A stretch of DNA of 64,000 bases. It comes from Frateuria soli. GTDB taxonomy: Bacteria > Pseudomonadota > Gammaproteobacteria > Xanthomonadales > Rhodanobacteraceae. How positions within the stretch are numbered: the first letter of the stretch is position 1; every line of letters starts with the position of its first letter. The stretch covers positions 3,366,001-3,430,000 of the forward strand of contig NZ_CP088252.1 in the NCBI RefSeq assembly GCF_021117385.1, written 5' to 3'. This document shows, piece by piece, positions 18,302 to 28,990 of this stretch. The position numbers were made by a program, and so were the translations under genes. Under the pieces are notes generated by a model. That model was not told the origin of the DNA. It saw only the letters and a program-made list of their open reading frames with translations, and did not search any database.

Positions 18302-20785
18302 TCAGGCGATCGCCTGGTCGATCGCCGTGACCAGCTCCTCGACCCGGAACGGCTTGCGCAACAGCACCGCCTTGCCATCGGTGGCCGCATCCACCGCCGC
18401 GGTGTCGGCGAAGCCGCTGGCGAACAGCAGCGGCAGCGACGGCCAGCGCTCGGCCACCCGACGGGCCAGCTCGGCGCCGTTCATGCCAGGCATGGCGAAG
18501 TCGATCACTGCCACGTCGGGCAGCTCGGCGGCCAGCGCCTCGAGTGCGGAGGGTCCGTCGTTCGCCTCGCGCACGCCGTACCCGTGGGCCTCCAGCGCGC
18601 TTGCCAGCATCTGGCGCAGGTGCGGGTCGTCGTCGACCAGCAACACCCGGGCGACACGGACATCGCCGGGGACCGGTGCCGGCGCTGCTATCGTGGCAGC
18701 GGCAACCGGTAGCCGGTCGGTGCAGGGCAGGAATACCCGGACCGTCGTGCCGGCCCCGAGCGCACTCTCGATGCGCACCGTGCCACCGGCCTGGCGCGCG
18801 CTGCCGTAGATCTGCGCCAGGCCCAGCCCGGTTCCCTTGCCCACCGGCTTGGTGGTGAAGAATGGCTCCATTGCACGCCGCAGCGTCGTCTCGTCCATGC
18901 CGGTCCCGCTGTCGCGCACTGTGAGCTCGACGTAGCGGCCATCGCCCATCTCAGGGTCCCCGGCGATGTGGCGAACCCTGGTGCCGATGCTCACCACCCC
19001 GCCATCGGGCATGGCGTCACGCGCGTTGATGGCCAGATTCAGCACCATCATTTCCAGCTGGGTGGGGTCGGCCATCACCGGGGCGGGCGCGGGGCTCGGC
19101 TGCAACTGCAGCTGGATGGCCGGTCCCAGCGTGCGGGCCAGCAGTTCCTGCATGGCGGCGATCACGACACAGACCAGCAGCGGTTGCAGCTGGATGCGCT
19201 GGGTACGTGAAAACGCCAGCAGCTGGGCAGTCAGTTTGGCGCCGCGTTCGGCCGCCTGCAGCCCAGCCTGGGCAAACCGCTGCACCCGAGCCGGCTCGGC
19301 CGGCCGCCCCTGAATCAGGTCGAAGGCGCCGACCACCGCGCCCAGCACGTTATTGAAATCGTGTGCCAGGCCGGCCACCAGTTGCCCGACCGCCTCCATC
19401 TTCTGGCTCTGCAGCAGCGCTTCCTGGGCTTCGCGAAGCTGCCGCGTGCGGGCCTCGACCCGCGCTTCCAGCGTCGCGTTCAGCTCGCGCAGCTGTGCCA
19501 GGGCCATGGCGCGTTCGATGACCAGCCGGGTCCGTTCGGCGATCTCCTCCACGAAGGCGATCTCGTCCGGATGCCAGCTGCGCGGCGTACGCTGGTTCAT
19601 GTAGACGATGCCGCGCAGTTGCCTGTCGCGCACGAACGGCACCACCAGGATGGCGCGCGTGTCGACGTCCCGCGCGGTCTGGTGGGTGCGCGCCTCGTCG
19701 CTGAGGGCTGCCCGCAACAGGTCGTCGATGGCGACCGTCCGGCCGGCCTGCAGCATCGCGACGATCTTCACGCCGAAATCGGCGGCCGGGTAGCGGCCCA
19801 TCAGCGCAGGCACGCTGCCATCGGTCCAGCACACCCCGTACTGGAAGCTGTCGTCGGCTGGATCCAGTTCGCCGTAACCGGCACGGCTGACGCCGAAATG
19901 CACGCCCATCAGCGCCGCCACCTCCTGCAGCGCCTCGGCGGTGTCGCTTTCGCGCAGCACGTCCGCGATCTTCAGTCGCAGTGCGGCGCGCGCCTCGCGT
20001 CGCGCCAGTGCCTGCAGCAGCCGCTCGACCCTGGCCGCGCCCAGCGCCATGATCAGGATCAGTACGGTGATCGCGCTGATCACTACCGCCAGGTTGGTCT
20101 GGCCGATGCTGGCGCGGGCGGTGGCCATGTCCACGGTCGGCGCGGCGGTGAACACCGCTGCGCGCATGCCGGCATAGTGCATCCCGGCGATCGCCGTGCC
20201 CATCGCGGCGGCGGCCACCAAGCGATGCGCGAGCCGCTGGTCGCGGGCGGCCAGCCACACCGCGGCGGTCGCGGCGCCGATCGCGACGAGCATCGAGACG
20301 GCCACCCAGAAACGCTCGTAGCTGAGCGAGGCAGGCATGCGCATCGCCGCCATGCCCAGGTAGTGCATCGCCAGCACGCCCGAACCCATCAGCAGGCCGG
20401 CCCAGGCGACCTGGCCGAGGGAGACCTCGTCCCATCGCATGATCGCAAAGCCCGCCCCGGTGAACACCACCGCGATGAGCAGCGACAGCAGGGTCAGTGA
20501 CGGGCTGTAGCTCATCTCCATGCCCGGCACGCTGAAGGCAAGCATCGCCACGAAGTGCATCGACCAGATACCGCCACCCAGGGCAATGGCGGCCGAGGCG
20601 ACCCAGATGCGGCGAATCGCGCCGGAGGAGGCCCGCACCCGACTGCCTAGGCTGAGCGCCGTGAACGAGGCAAACGCCGCGATCAGGAGCGACAGCATGA
20701 CCAGATAGCCGTCGTGGGTGCCGGTCAGGATCATCGTCTGCATGCGCCGGTAACCGGGTGTCCGGGGCCGCCGATGCAGCGACAT
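18302..20785 (-). CDS. Hybrid histidine kinase: MHYT sensor, GAF, kinase, receiver
   Basis: Membrane sensor of 827 residues. The N-terminal seven-helix MHYT domain (about 15-235) has the repeated WSMHFVAM, LAMHYLGM and AGMHYAGM motifs, proposed for the family to bind copper and sense O2, CO or NO. A GAF domain (about 290-430), a coiled coil, a HisKA domain with His475 in LAHDFNN, and an ATPase domain (NLAINARDAMPDGG, GKGTGLGL) follow. The C-terminal receiver has Asp762 (VIDFAMPG) and Lys in RKPF. ATG at 20743 (MQTMILTG) is an equally good start. It lies 3' of the oxidase cluster, converging with the cyclase gene. Confidence 0.9.
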   Translation of the reverse strand: MSLHRRPRTPGYRRMQTMILTGTHDGYLVMLSLLIAAFASFTALSLGSRVRASSGAIRRIWVASAAIALGGGIWSMHFVAMLAFSVPGMEMSYSPSLTLLSLLIAVVFTGAGFAIMRWDEVSLGQVAWAGLLMGSGVLAMHYLGMAAMRMPASLSYERFWVAVSMLVAIGAATAAVWLAARDQRLAHRLVAAAAMGTAIAGMHYAGMRAAVFTAAPTVDMATARASIGQTNLAVVISAITVLILIMALGAARVERLLQALARREARAALRLKIADVLRESDTAEALQEVAALMGVHFGVSRAGYGELDPADDSFQYGVCWTDGSVPALMGRYPAADFGVKIVAMLQAGRTVAIDDLLRAALSDEARTHQTARDVDTRAILVVPFVRDRQLRGIVYMNQRTPRSWHPDEIAFVEEIAERTRLVIERAMALAQLRELNATLEARVEARTRQLREAQEALLQSQKMEAVGQLVAGLAHDFNNVLGAVVGAFDLIQGRPAEPARVQRFAQAGLQAAERGAKLTAQLLAFSRTQRIQLQPLLVCVVIAAMQELLARTLGPAIQLQLQPSPAPAPVMADPTQLEMMVLNLAINARDAMPDGGVVSIGTRVRHIAGDPEMGDGRYVELTVRDSGTGMDETTLRRAMEPFFTTKPVGKGTGLGLAQIYGSARQAGGTVRIESALGAGTTVRVFLPCTDRLPVAAATIAAPAPVPGDVRVARVLLVDDDPHLRQMLASALEAHGYGVREANDGPSALEALAAELPDVAVIDFAMPGMNGAELARRVAERWPSLPLLFASGFADTAAVDAATDGKAVLLRKPFRVEELVTAIDQAIA

Positions 20786-21079
20786 GACGCCCGCGGCAAC
20801 CGCGCGACGGCGACCGGTAATGGCGCCATCGCGCCGAAAGGCCCGGGCGTGATTGCCCGTGGCAGAATCATGCGGGTCACAGCGTTTCCTCAGGCCTCGT
20901 CCAGGCCTTGCATGCAGGCAGTGGCATCATGCCCACCCTGCCGCCCGTGACGGACGACCGCCGGCGCACTGTCAGGCGCCGGCGCCGTGGACCAGTTTAT
21001 ACAGGCCGCGGTCACGCGGGAGCCGCCGTGGTCGCGCTTGGCGGCCCGTGTTCAGCGGCCGTGCGGTGGCTGGCGATGA
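20786..21079. other. Intergenic region between the hybrid kinase and tRNA-Ile2
   Basis: About 290 bases with no supported gene. It should carry the kinase promoter (leftward) and the 3' processing region of the tRNA. No clear promoter or terminator was found. Confidence 0.5.
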
Positions 21080-21155
<76 letters not shown>

Positions 21156-21312
21156 GACAGGGATATCCCTGCAGTGCGCAGGGCGGGGGTGCATGTTAAC
21201 GGCAGCCCGGAGCTGCGCCAACGAGCCGGTGGTGGACAGGTCTTCGCGCCGCATCGCTGTCCAGCACGGACTGGCCGCCGGACCCTACCCTGCCGATGGC
21301 GAGTGCCGGAAA

Positions 21313-21341
21313 CGACGACGCCCGCGCGGGGCGGGCGTCGT
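21313..21341 (-). terminator. rpoD terminator hairpin
   Basis: An 11-bp perfect stem (ACGACGCCCGC with GCGGGCGTCGT) and a 5-base loop lies 20 bases after the rpoD stop. On the transcribed strand it is followed by CGTTTCC, only a short T run. It separates rpoD from the downstream tRNA-Ile2. Confidence 0.65.
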
Positions 21342-21362
21342 GGTGATGCGTGGGGTTTGCGC

Positions 21363-23231
<1,869 letters not shown>

Positions 23232-23260
23232 ACCTACCGCCGCGGATGCAGGAACCGATC

Positions 23261-23289
23261 AGTATAGCGATGTGGCGCTTTTTTGACCA
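23261..23289 (-). promoter_or_regulatory. Candidate rpoD promoter
   Basis: On the minus strand, TGGTCA (-35, 4 of 6 consensus) and TATACT (-10) are separated by 17 bases. The -10 lies 30 bases upstream of the rpoD ATG. The surrounding sequence is A/T-rich compared with the rest of the window. Confidence 0.6.
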
Positions 23290-23395
23290 GTTTTAAAGGG
23301 AAAGATTTCGCGTGGGCCACACGCAAAAATCGCGCCAGATCGACGTTTGCGTGGGACATCACCGGGTCGTGTGCCATCGAATGGGTGGGTTCCGG

Positions 23396-23839
23396 TCAGG
23401 GCACTTCCAGCCAGAAGGTGACCGGGCCGTCGTTGACCAGCCTGACCTCCATGTGGGCGCCAAAGCGCCCGATTTCCACCCCTCCGGCGTGCGTGGCGCG
23501 AGCCAGCTCCACCAGCCGCTCGAACCAGCGCCGGCCATGCTCGGGCGGGGCGGCGCTGGTGAAGCTGGGGCGCATCCCCGAGCGGGTGTCCGCGGCCAGC
23601 GTGAACTGGCTGACCAGCAGCAGGCCGCCGCCGGTGTCGGCCAGCGAGCGGTTCATCCGCCCGGCCTCGTCGGCGAATACGCGGTAGCCCAGCAGCCTTT
23701 CGAGCATGCGTCTGGCCTGCGCCTCGCCGTCCGCCGGCTGAACGGCCACCAGCGCGAGCAGACCCGGGCCGATCGCGCCCACGGCCGCCCCCTCGACGTG
23801 GACGCTGGCGGAAAGCACACGCTGGATGAGGCTGATCAT
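23396..23839 (-). CDS. dtd: D-aminoacyl-tRNA deacylase
   Basis: Cytoplasmic proofreading enzyme of 147 residues that hydrolyses D-amino acids (and Gly mischarged on tRNA-Ala) from tRNA. Family motifs are SQFTLAAD (about residue 77) and the C-terminal [11 protein letters not shown] with the Gly-Pro cis-peptide motif. The start [13 protein letters not shown] at 23839 matches the usual N-terminus; the frame extends further upstream without support. The gene is divergent from the acyltransferase gene at 23976. Confidence 0.93.
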   Translation of the reverse strand: MISLIQRVLSASVHVEGAAVGAIGPGLLALVAVQPADGEAQARRMLERLLGYRVFADEAGRMNRSLADTGGGLLLVSQFTLAADTRSGMRPSFTSAAPPEHGRRWFERLVELARATHAGGVEIGRFGAHMEVRLVNDGPVTFWLEVP

Positions 23840-23975
23840 GGGAAGGCGGCAGGCGTCGGCAGGGCGTCCCTGCAAGAATAGGCAAAAACGGTGGAGCGTC
23901 CCGGCCCGGTGCTTAACGGCAGGGCAGGTGCTCCCTTTACCTTGCGCCGGAAGGCGCGGCAAGCGGCAGTCCTCC

Positions 23976-24863
23976 ATGCGCCCCGACATCTACCTGCTCT
24001 ACCTCCTGCTGCGCCTGTTCGGGTTGCTTCCACTGCGCCTGCTCCACGCCATGGGCGCGGGCCTGGGCCGGCTGTCGCTGTGGTCGCACGGACGCACCGC
24101 CCACGACACCACGGTCAACCTGTCGATCGCACGGCCGGGGCTGGACCGGGCAGCGCATGCCGCGCTGCTGCGCCAGGTGATGGCCGAGGGCGGCAAGTCG
24201 GTCACCGAGATCGTCAAGGTCTGGGGCGCGGGGCCGGAAAGGATGCTGGGGCTGGTGCGCGAGGTGCGCGGCGGCGAGCTGCTGGACGCCGCAATGGCCA
24301 AGGGCAAGGGCGTGATCATCGCCGCGCCGCACCTGGGCTGCTGGGAGTTGCTCAATTACTGGCTGTGCAGCCGCATGCCGATGGCGATCCTGTACCGGCC
24401 GCCACGGCTGGCCGCGATCGAGCCGCTGCTTCGCCGCGTACGCGGCGCGCTGGCTCCCGAGCAGGTGCGAGCCGAGGGCGCGGGCGTGCGCACGCTGTAC
24501 AAGCGCCTGGCCGCGGGCGGCGCGATCGGCATCCTGCCCGACCAGAAGCCGCGCGCCGGCGAGGGCGAAGCGGCGCCGTTCTATGGTCGCGAGGCGCTGA
24601 CGATGGTGCTGTTGCCCCGCCTGGCGGCGCGCACCGGCGCGACCGTGCTGTTCGCCTTCGCCGAGCGGTTGCCGCACGGAGGAGGCTTCCGCATCCATCT
24701 GTTGCCAGCGCCCGACGGCCTGGACGATGGCGATCCGCAGCGTGCCTGCGCGGCGCTCAACCGCGGCGTGGAAGCCTGCGTTGAGCGGGCGTTCGTGCAG
24801 TACCAGTGGCATTACCGGCGCTGGTCGGGGCACGGGTTGCCCAATCCGTACAGGCGCGGCTGA
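23976..24863 (+). CDS. Lipid A biosynthesis acyltransferase-like protein (LpxL/HtrB family)
   Basis: Inner-membrane acyltransferase of 295 residues with one N-terminal hydrophobic segment and the catalytic HLGCWE (His-X4-Glu) motif near residue 115. The family also shows [17 protein letters not shown] in the middle and [11 protein letters not shown] at the end. LpxL-type enzymes add a secondary acyl chain to Kdo2-lipid IVA. Which acyl position this one uses cannot be told. It lies near a glycan cluster for the same outer-membrane lipid. Confidence 0.85.
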   Translation: MRPDIYLLYLLLRLFGLLPLRLLHAMGAGLGRLSLWSHGRTAHDTTVNLSIARPGLDRAAHAALLRQVMAEGGKSVTEIVKVWGAGPERMLGLVREVRGGELLDAAMAKGKGVIIAAPHLGCWELLNYWLCSRMPMAILYRPPRLAAIEPLLRRVRGALAPEQVRAEGAGVRTLYKRLAAGGAIGILPDQKPRAGEGEAAPFYGREALTMVLLPRLAARTGATVLFAFAERLPHGGGFRIHLLPAPDGLDDGDPQRACAALNRGVEACVERAFVQYQWHYRRWSGHGLPNPYRRG

Positions 24864-24937
24864 GCGGAAGCGGCCCGCGGACGGATGGCGGATGTGCGAA
24901 GGATGCGCTTGCATCGCGAAAGCGCCCCAGCCGCCTG

Positions 24938-24967
24938 CCGGCACCCCGCGCCCGCGGGAAGTGCCGG
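24938..24967. terminator. Hairpin between convergent genes
   Basis: CCGGCAC and GTGCCGG form the outer stem and CCCGC/GCGGG the inner stem, with an AA bulge. It lies in the 150-base gap between the acyltransferase gene (+) and the TPR gene (-). There is no T run on either side. Confidence 0.45.
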
Positions 24968-25014
24968 TACCCGGCCCACCAGCCCATGCACGTCCGAAGC
25001 CGGTGGCTGAAGGC

Positions 25015-25329
25015 TCATCCGAGCCGGCGCAGGAAGACGGTCATCTCCTTCTCGGCCTGCTTGTCGCCGCGTTGATGGGCGGCGGCGATGCCCTGGCGCC
25101 AGGCCTCGGCGGCGCCGCGGCGGTCATCCATGGCCAGGCAGGCCTTGCCGAGCAGTTTCCACGCGGCCGAGTACGCCGGGTCGAAGGCCAGGGCCCGGCG
25201 CAGTTCCTCGACGGCCTCGGTCGCCTGGCCTTCGCCGAACAAGGCGTTGCCCAGCGAGAAGCGCAACAGCGCACCGTCGCGCGGACCGCCGCACTGCGCA
25301 CGCAGGCCGGCGATCAGGGCGCTCGTCAC
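25015..25329 (-). CDS. Small tetratricopeptide-repeat protein
   Basis: A protein of 104 residues made of about two TPR units (LGNALFGEGQATEAVEELRRAL and the following AWKLLGKACLAMDDRRGAAE segment) plus a C-terminal helix. There is no signal peptide. Its start overlaps the stop of the upstream glycosyltransferase (ATGA), so the two are co-translated and it may be an accessory of that enzyme. TPR folds mediate protein contacts; no partner is known. Confidence 0.75.
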   Translation of the reverse strand: MTSALIAGLRAQCGGPRDGALLRFSLGNALFGEGQATEAVEELRRALAFDPAYSAAWKLLGKACLAMDDRRGAAEAWRQGIAAAHQRGDKQAEKEMTVFLRRLG

Positions 25330-27041
25330 GGGAACTGCCGCGGGCGCGCGTCGGGATTGAAGATGCGCGGCGGTTGCGCCGGCTCCGGCGGGCGGTGGCC
25401 GGCACGAAGGTCGGCCAGGGACGTGGCCGGCCAGATCACCACCCAGGAGGAGCGGAACGGCTGCGCGAGCAGCGGATAACGCAGCGCGGCGGCATCCAGC
25501 TTGTCCGGATGGGTCACGATCAGCCCATCGGGATGCGTGCGCGCGAAGTCGGCGATGGCCTCGTCCCCGTGCAGTTCGATGATCGGATGATCAAGCCGGC
25601 CGGCGAAGTGGAACTGGCCCTCGTAGACCCCGGTATAGCCGATCGCGCGGTTCTGCGCGTCGGCCGCGCCCAGCAGCCGGGTCGCTGGCGCCAGGTCGTA
25701 GCGTGGCCACAGGGTCAGCGTGAACAGCGTACTGATCGCCAGCGTGCCCAGCAGGCCGGCAACCGCCAGCCGGCGCATCTCGCCGCGACCGCGCAACAGC
25801 AGCAGCGCGCCCAGCAGCAGGAACACCACGGCGAAGAAGCGGCTGTAGCCGGCGGTGGTGTCGAACCACTCGCCATGCAGCCGCCCGCTCCCCACCAGCC
25901 AGGGCAGCATGAACAGGAACACGCCGAAGAGGATGCCGCCCAGCGCCAGCGGCCAGGTGCCCAGCCAGCCGTTATAGGCCAGCGCGGGACGCCGCTCGCG
26001 CAGCAGCGCGATCGCGCCGGCCAGCAGCAGTACCGCCCCGGCGAACTCCGGCAGCGGGTAGTAAAGCTGCTTGCCGCTGATCAGCGAGAAGGTGACGAAC
26101 ACCGGCACCACCCAGCACAGCGCGAAGCGCATGCCGGCGTCCAGCGGACGGCGCAGCGAGGCGAGCGCCACCCACGCGCGCGGCCAGCCGCTGAACGGAA
26201 ACATCAGCACCGGCAGCGCGAGCACGTACCACCACAGCGGACGCGCATGATCGAACGCGTTCACCACGCGGCCGGCCGTCTGGGTGAAGAACAGCCGCTG
26301 CCGGTAGGCTTCGCCGCCAGTGAACCCGGCCGGCAACGCCCACGCCAGCAGTATGGCGAAACCGAGCAGGAAGCCGAGCAGACCGCGGCCGTACCAGCGG
26401 GCGCGATGCTGGTTGGCCCAGTCGTTCCAGAGTGGCCCAAGCAGCCATGGGAACACCACGTGCAGCGCCATCACCGGCCCCTTGGTCAGCAGCCCCAGGC
26501 CCAGGCAGAGGCCGAACAGCCACCAGCGTGGTTCGTCGCGCGCGGGCGTGCGGGTCAGGCAAAGCAGCGCGGCCAGCGCCCATACCGCCAGCAGCACGTC
26601 GTACATGATCTGCAGGCCGAACAGGAAGGCGTAACCCAGCGCCAGCAGCATCCAGGGCGCCGCGCGCGTCACCCACGGACGATCCGGGAACAGCCGCCGC
26701 GCCAGTGCCGCGACCAGTACCAGCTGGCTGCCGCCGAAGATCACCTCCAGCACGCGCGGCCACACGTCGCTCACGCCGAAGGCGAACCAGCCGGCGTGGA
26801 TCATCCAGAACAACAGCGGTGCCTTCTCGCTGTAGGGCGCGCCGTTGTTGAAGGGCACCAGCCAGTGGCCGTGGTTCCACATCTCCCAGGCCACCGCCAG
26901 CGTGCGGGTCGAATACAGCGGCATCGGCCCGTGCGAGAAGATCGCCAGCAGCGCCGCCATTGCCCACAACGGCAGCCAGGGCCAGAGGGCGCGCAGGTGT
27001 TCGGTTCGGCTGTAGGCGTTGGGCGGCACGGGCAGGCTCAC
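25326..27041 (-). CDS. Glycosyltransferase family 39/83 membrane protein (ArnT-like)
   Basis: Polytopic inner-membrane protein of about 571 residues with 11-13 helices and a C-terminal periplasmic domain. It resembles polyprenyl-phosphate-sugar transferases such as ArnT. In the first periplasmic loop, where paralogues have the catalytic acidic pair (SDEPR in the gene at 30289), this one reads LYSTRTLAVAWEMW, so the acids are missing. GTG at 27041 is the best available start, since the frame further upstream lies inside the preceding gene; no ribosome site is obvious. The substrate is unknown, probably a lipid-linked sugar for LPS. Confidence 0.75.
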   Translation of the reverse strand: MSLPVPPNAYSRTEHLRALWPWLPLWAMAALLAIFSHGPMPLYSTRTLAVAWEMWNHGHWLVPFNNGAPYSEKAPLLFWMIHAGWFAFGVSDVWPRVLEVIFGGSQLVLVAALARRLFPDRPWVTRAAPWMLLALGYAFLFGLQIMYDVLLAVWALAALLCLTRTPARDEPRWWLFGLCLGLGLLTKGPVMALHVVFPWLLGPLWNDWANQHRARWYGRGLLGFLLGFAILLAWALPAGFTGGEAYRQRLFFTQTAGRVVNAFDHARPLWWYVLALPVLMFPFSGWPRAWVALASLRRPLDAGMRFALCWVVPVFVTFSLISGKQLYYPLPEFAGAVLLLAGAIALLRERRPALAYNGWLGTWPLALGGILFGVFLFMLPWLVGSGRLHGEWFDTTAGYSRFFAVVFLLLGALLLLRGRGEMRRLAVAGLLGTLAISTLFTLTLWPRYDLAPATRLLGAADAQNRAIGYTGVYEGQFHFAGRLDHPIIELHGDEAIADFARTHPDGLIVTHPDKLDAAALRYPLLAQPFRSSWVVIWPATSLADLRAGHRPPEPAQPPRIFNPDARPRQFP

Positions 27042-27088
27042 GATGGGGAGAGGCCATTCTAGCGGCACGCCGCCATCGCGGCCGTCGG

Positions 27089-28138
27089 CTATCGGGGCAG
27101 GCGCGCCGGTCCCCAGTAGCCGATGCGTCGACGCAGCTTGAACTTGCGCCAGAGATTGAGCGGTTTGCGCCTGCGGTTGCGCCCGCCTGCGGCGACGAAG
27201 CCGTCGATCGCGGCGAGCACGCGCTCGCTCGCGTGGCCGTCGCGATAGGGGTGGATCGCGTCCGCATAGGCGCGAATCGCGGCCATCAGCTCGGGCGGCC
27301 GTGCCAACGCCCGCTCGATGGCCGGTTCGAACTGCGCGGCATCGTCGATATCGATCAGCTGCGGCCCTGGCCGACGGTTCCTGAACGTCACCACCGGCTT
27401 GCCGGTCAGCAGGAATTCGTTGAGCGCCGAGGAGGTGTCCGAGCACATCATGTCGACCTGCGGGAACAGCTCCAGGATGTTGTCGTTCTCGGCAAAGGTG
27501 AGGAACTCGTTCTCCAGCGCCTTGTACCTGGCGACGGTCTCCGGGCTCATCTTGGGATGGAAGGTGACGATCCAACGCCAGCGGCCATCGCGCGACAGTC
27601 GCCTGACCTCCTCGTACAAGGTTTCGGCCGCGCTCCAGGAGGGCGAGAAAGTGGAATGGTAGAGAATCACCGGTGGCTGGCGCACCGGCGGCAATGGACC
27701 GGCGATTTCCCTGAGGAAGGGATCGAGCTTGGGCCAGCCGGTCTCCGCGACGCTGAAATGGCCCAACTGGTCCGCCAGCGCCTGGAACTGCGCCGTGTCG
27801 CGCGGGCCGGTGGTGCAATACAGGTCGAAGAAGCCGCGTATGTAGATGTGCCGCGGCTTGCCCGCATCGAACCCGTGGAAGACCTCCACCTTCACGCCCG
27901 GGAAGAAGTGCGGCAGGTGGTTGCCGGGCGTCAGCACGGCGACCGGATTCCAGCGGCGGACCTCCTCCACGCTCAACAGCCGTTCGTCCGCGCCCAGGTC
28001 CTGCGCGCCGGGGCCGTCGAAGAACCAGGCCGCCTCGTCGCCGCGCGCGCGGATGGCCGCCTGCAGGGGGCGCAGGATCGCCAGCGCGTAGCGCTCGGAA
28101 CCGTAGAGCAGGTAGTGGCGCTTGGAGGATGTCTGCAT
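27089..28138 (-). CDS. CDP-glycerol glycerophosphotransferase-like protein
   Basis: A protein of 349 residues with a two-domain GT-B-like fold and no transmembrane segment. FHGFDAGKPRHIYIRGFFDLY and the C-terminal SDTSSALNEFLLTGKPVVTF resemble the CDP-glycerol:polyglycerophosphate transferase family, in which conserved His residues are catalytic. In Gram-negative LPS clusters, members may transfer a glycerophosphate or similar group to core or O-antigen. The C-terminus is very basic (RRRKPLNLWRKFKLRRR), suggesting membrane association. Confidence 0.7.
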   Translation of the reverse strand: MQTSSKRHYLLYGSERYALAILRPLQAAIRARGDEAAWFFDGPGAQDLGADERLLSVEEVRRWNPVAVLTPGNHLPHFFPGVKVEVFHGFDAGKPRHIYIRGFFDLYCTTGPRDTAQFQALADQLGHFSVAETGWPKLDPFLREIAGPLPPVRQPPVILYHSTFSPSWSAAETLYEEVRRLSRDGRWRWIVTFHPKMSPETVARYKALENEFLTFAENDNILELFPQVDMMCSDTSSALNEFLLTGKPVVTFRNRRPGPQLIDIDDAAQFEPAIERALARPPELMAAIRAYADAIHPYRDGHASERVLAAIDGFVAAGGRNRRRKPLNLWRKFKLRRRIGYWGPARLPR

Positions 28139-28165
28139 GGGGGTATCACGGTCTCGGGTGGGCGG

Positions 28166-28981
28166 TCAGCGGTCCAGGCCGTGGCGCCTGAGCGCCGCGC
28201 CCGCGCGCTCGACCGAGGCGCGGTTGTGCACCATCTCGTAGTAGCGCATGCGCTTGTACAGCGCGTAGCTCGCCGCGGTCTGCGCGATCATGAAGCCGCG
28301 CCAGCCATCGAGGAAGGCGAGCCGGAACAGGTAGTCCTTGGCGAAGGCGAGCAGGTAGACGAATGGCGCCTGCCACATGCGCGCCGGCTTGCCCTTGTCC
28401 AGCCAGTCGCGGCACTTGAGCTCGGCGTAGCGCAGCACCTTGAGCTGCTTGTGCACGAGCGTGGGGTTGTTGGCGTGCTCGAAGGACGCGTCGAAGGTGG
28501 GTGCGCTGCCTTCGAAGCGCAGCGATTCGTGCACCCGCGCATCGGTCCAGCGCGCGCGGTCGCGGTGGTACAGGCGCGCCATCTTCTCGCCCACCGCGGG
28601 ACGGTACCAGCGCATCGGCCGGCCCATGTAGACGGTGCGCCGGCGCAGCCAGGCCGCCGGCGTGGGCCCGGCCATCAGCGCGGGCAGCCGGCGTTCCAGC
28701 TCGGCGGCCAGTGCCGGCGACAGCCATTCGTCGGCGTCCAGTACCAGGATCCAGTCATGCGCGCACTGCCCGCTGGCGAAATTGCGCTGCGGCCCGAACC
28801 CCAGCCAGTCCTGGTGCACCACGCGCGCACCGTGCCCCTGCGCGATGGCCACGGTGTCGTCGTCGCTGCCCGAATCGATCACCAGCTTCTCCGCCGCGAA
28901 CGGCACGCTGTCCAGGCAGCGCGCGATGTTCTCGGCCTCGTTGTGGGTGATGACGACGAGGGTGAGAGGCAGGGTGACCAT
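28166..28981 (-). CDS. Family 2 glycosyltransferase (WaaE/KdtX-like)
   Basis: A protein of 271 residues with the GT-A fold start TLVVITHNEAENIARCLDSV, the nucleotide-binding IDSGSDDDTV and the metal site LDADEWLS. It resembles WaaE/KdtX, which adds glucose to the LPS inner core heptose. A C-terminal hydrophobic stretch may bind the membrane. It lies between the O-antigen ligase gene and the CDP-glycerol-transferase-like gene on the same strand, with 9- and 27-base gaps, so one operon is likely. Confidence 0.85.
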   Translation of the reverse strand: MVTLPLTLVVITHNEAENIARCLDSVPFAAEKLVIDSGSDDDTVAIAQGHGARVVHQDWLGFGPQRNFASGQCAHDWILVLDADEWLSPALAAELERRLPALMAGPTPAAWLRRRTVYMGRPMRWYRPAVGEKMARLYHRDRARWTDARVHESLRFEGSAPTFDASFEHANNPTLVHKQLKVLRYAELKCRDWLDKGKPARMWQAPFVYLLAFAKDYLFRLAFLDGWRGFMIAQTAASYALYKRMRYYEMVHNRASVERAGAALRRHGLDR

Positions 28982-28990
28982 GCCGGTATT

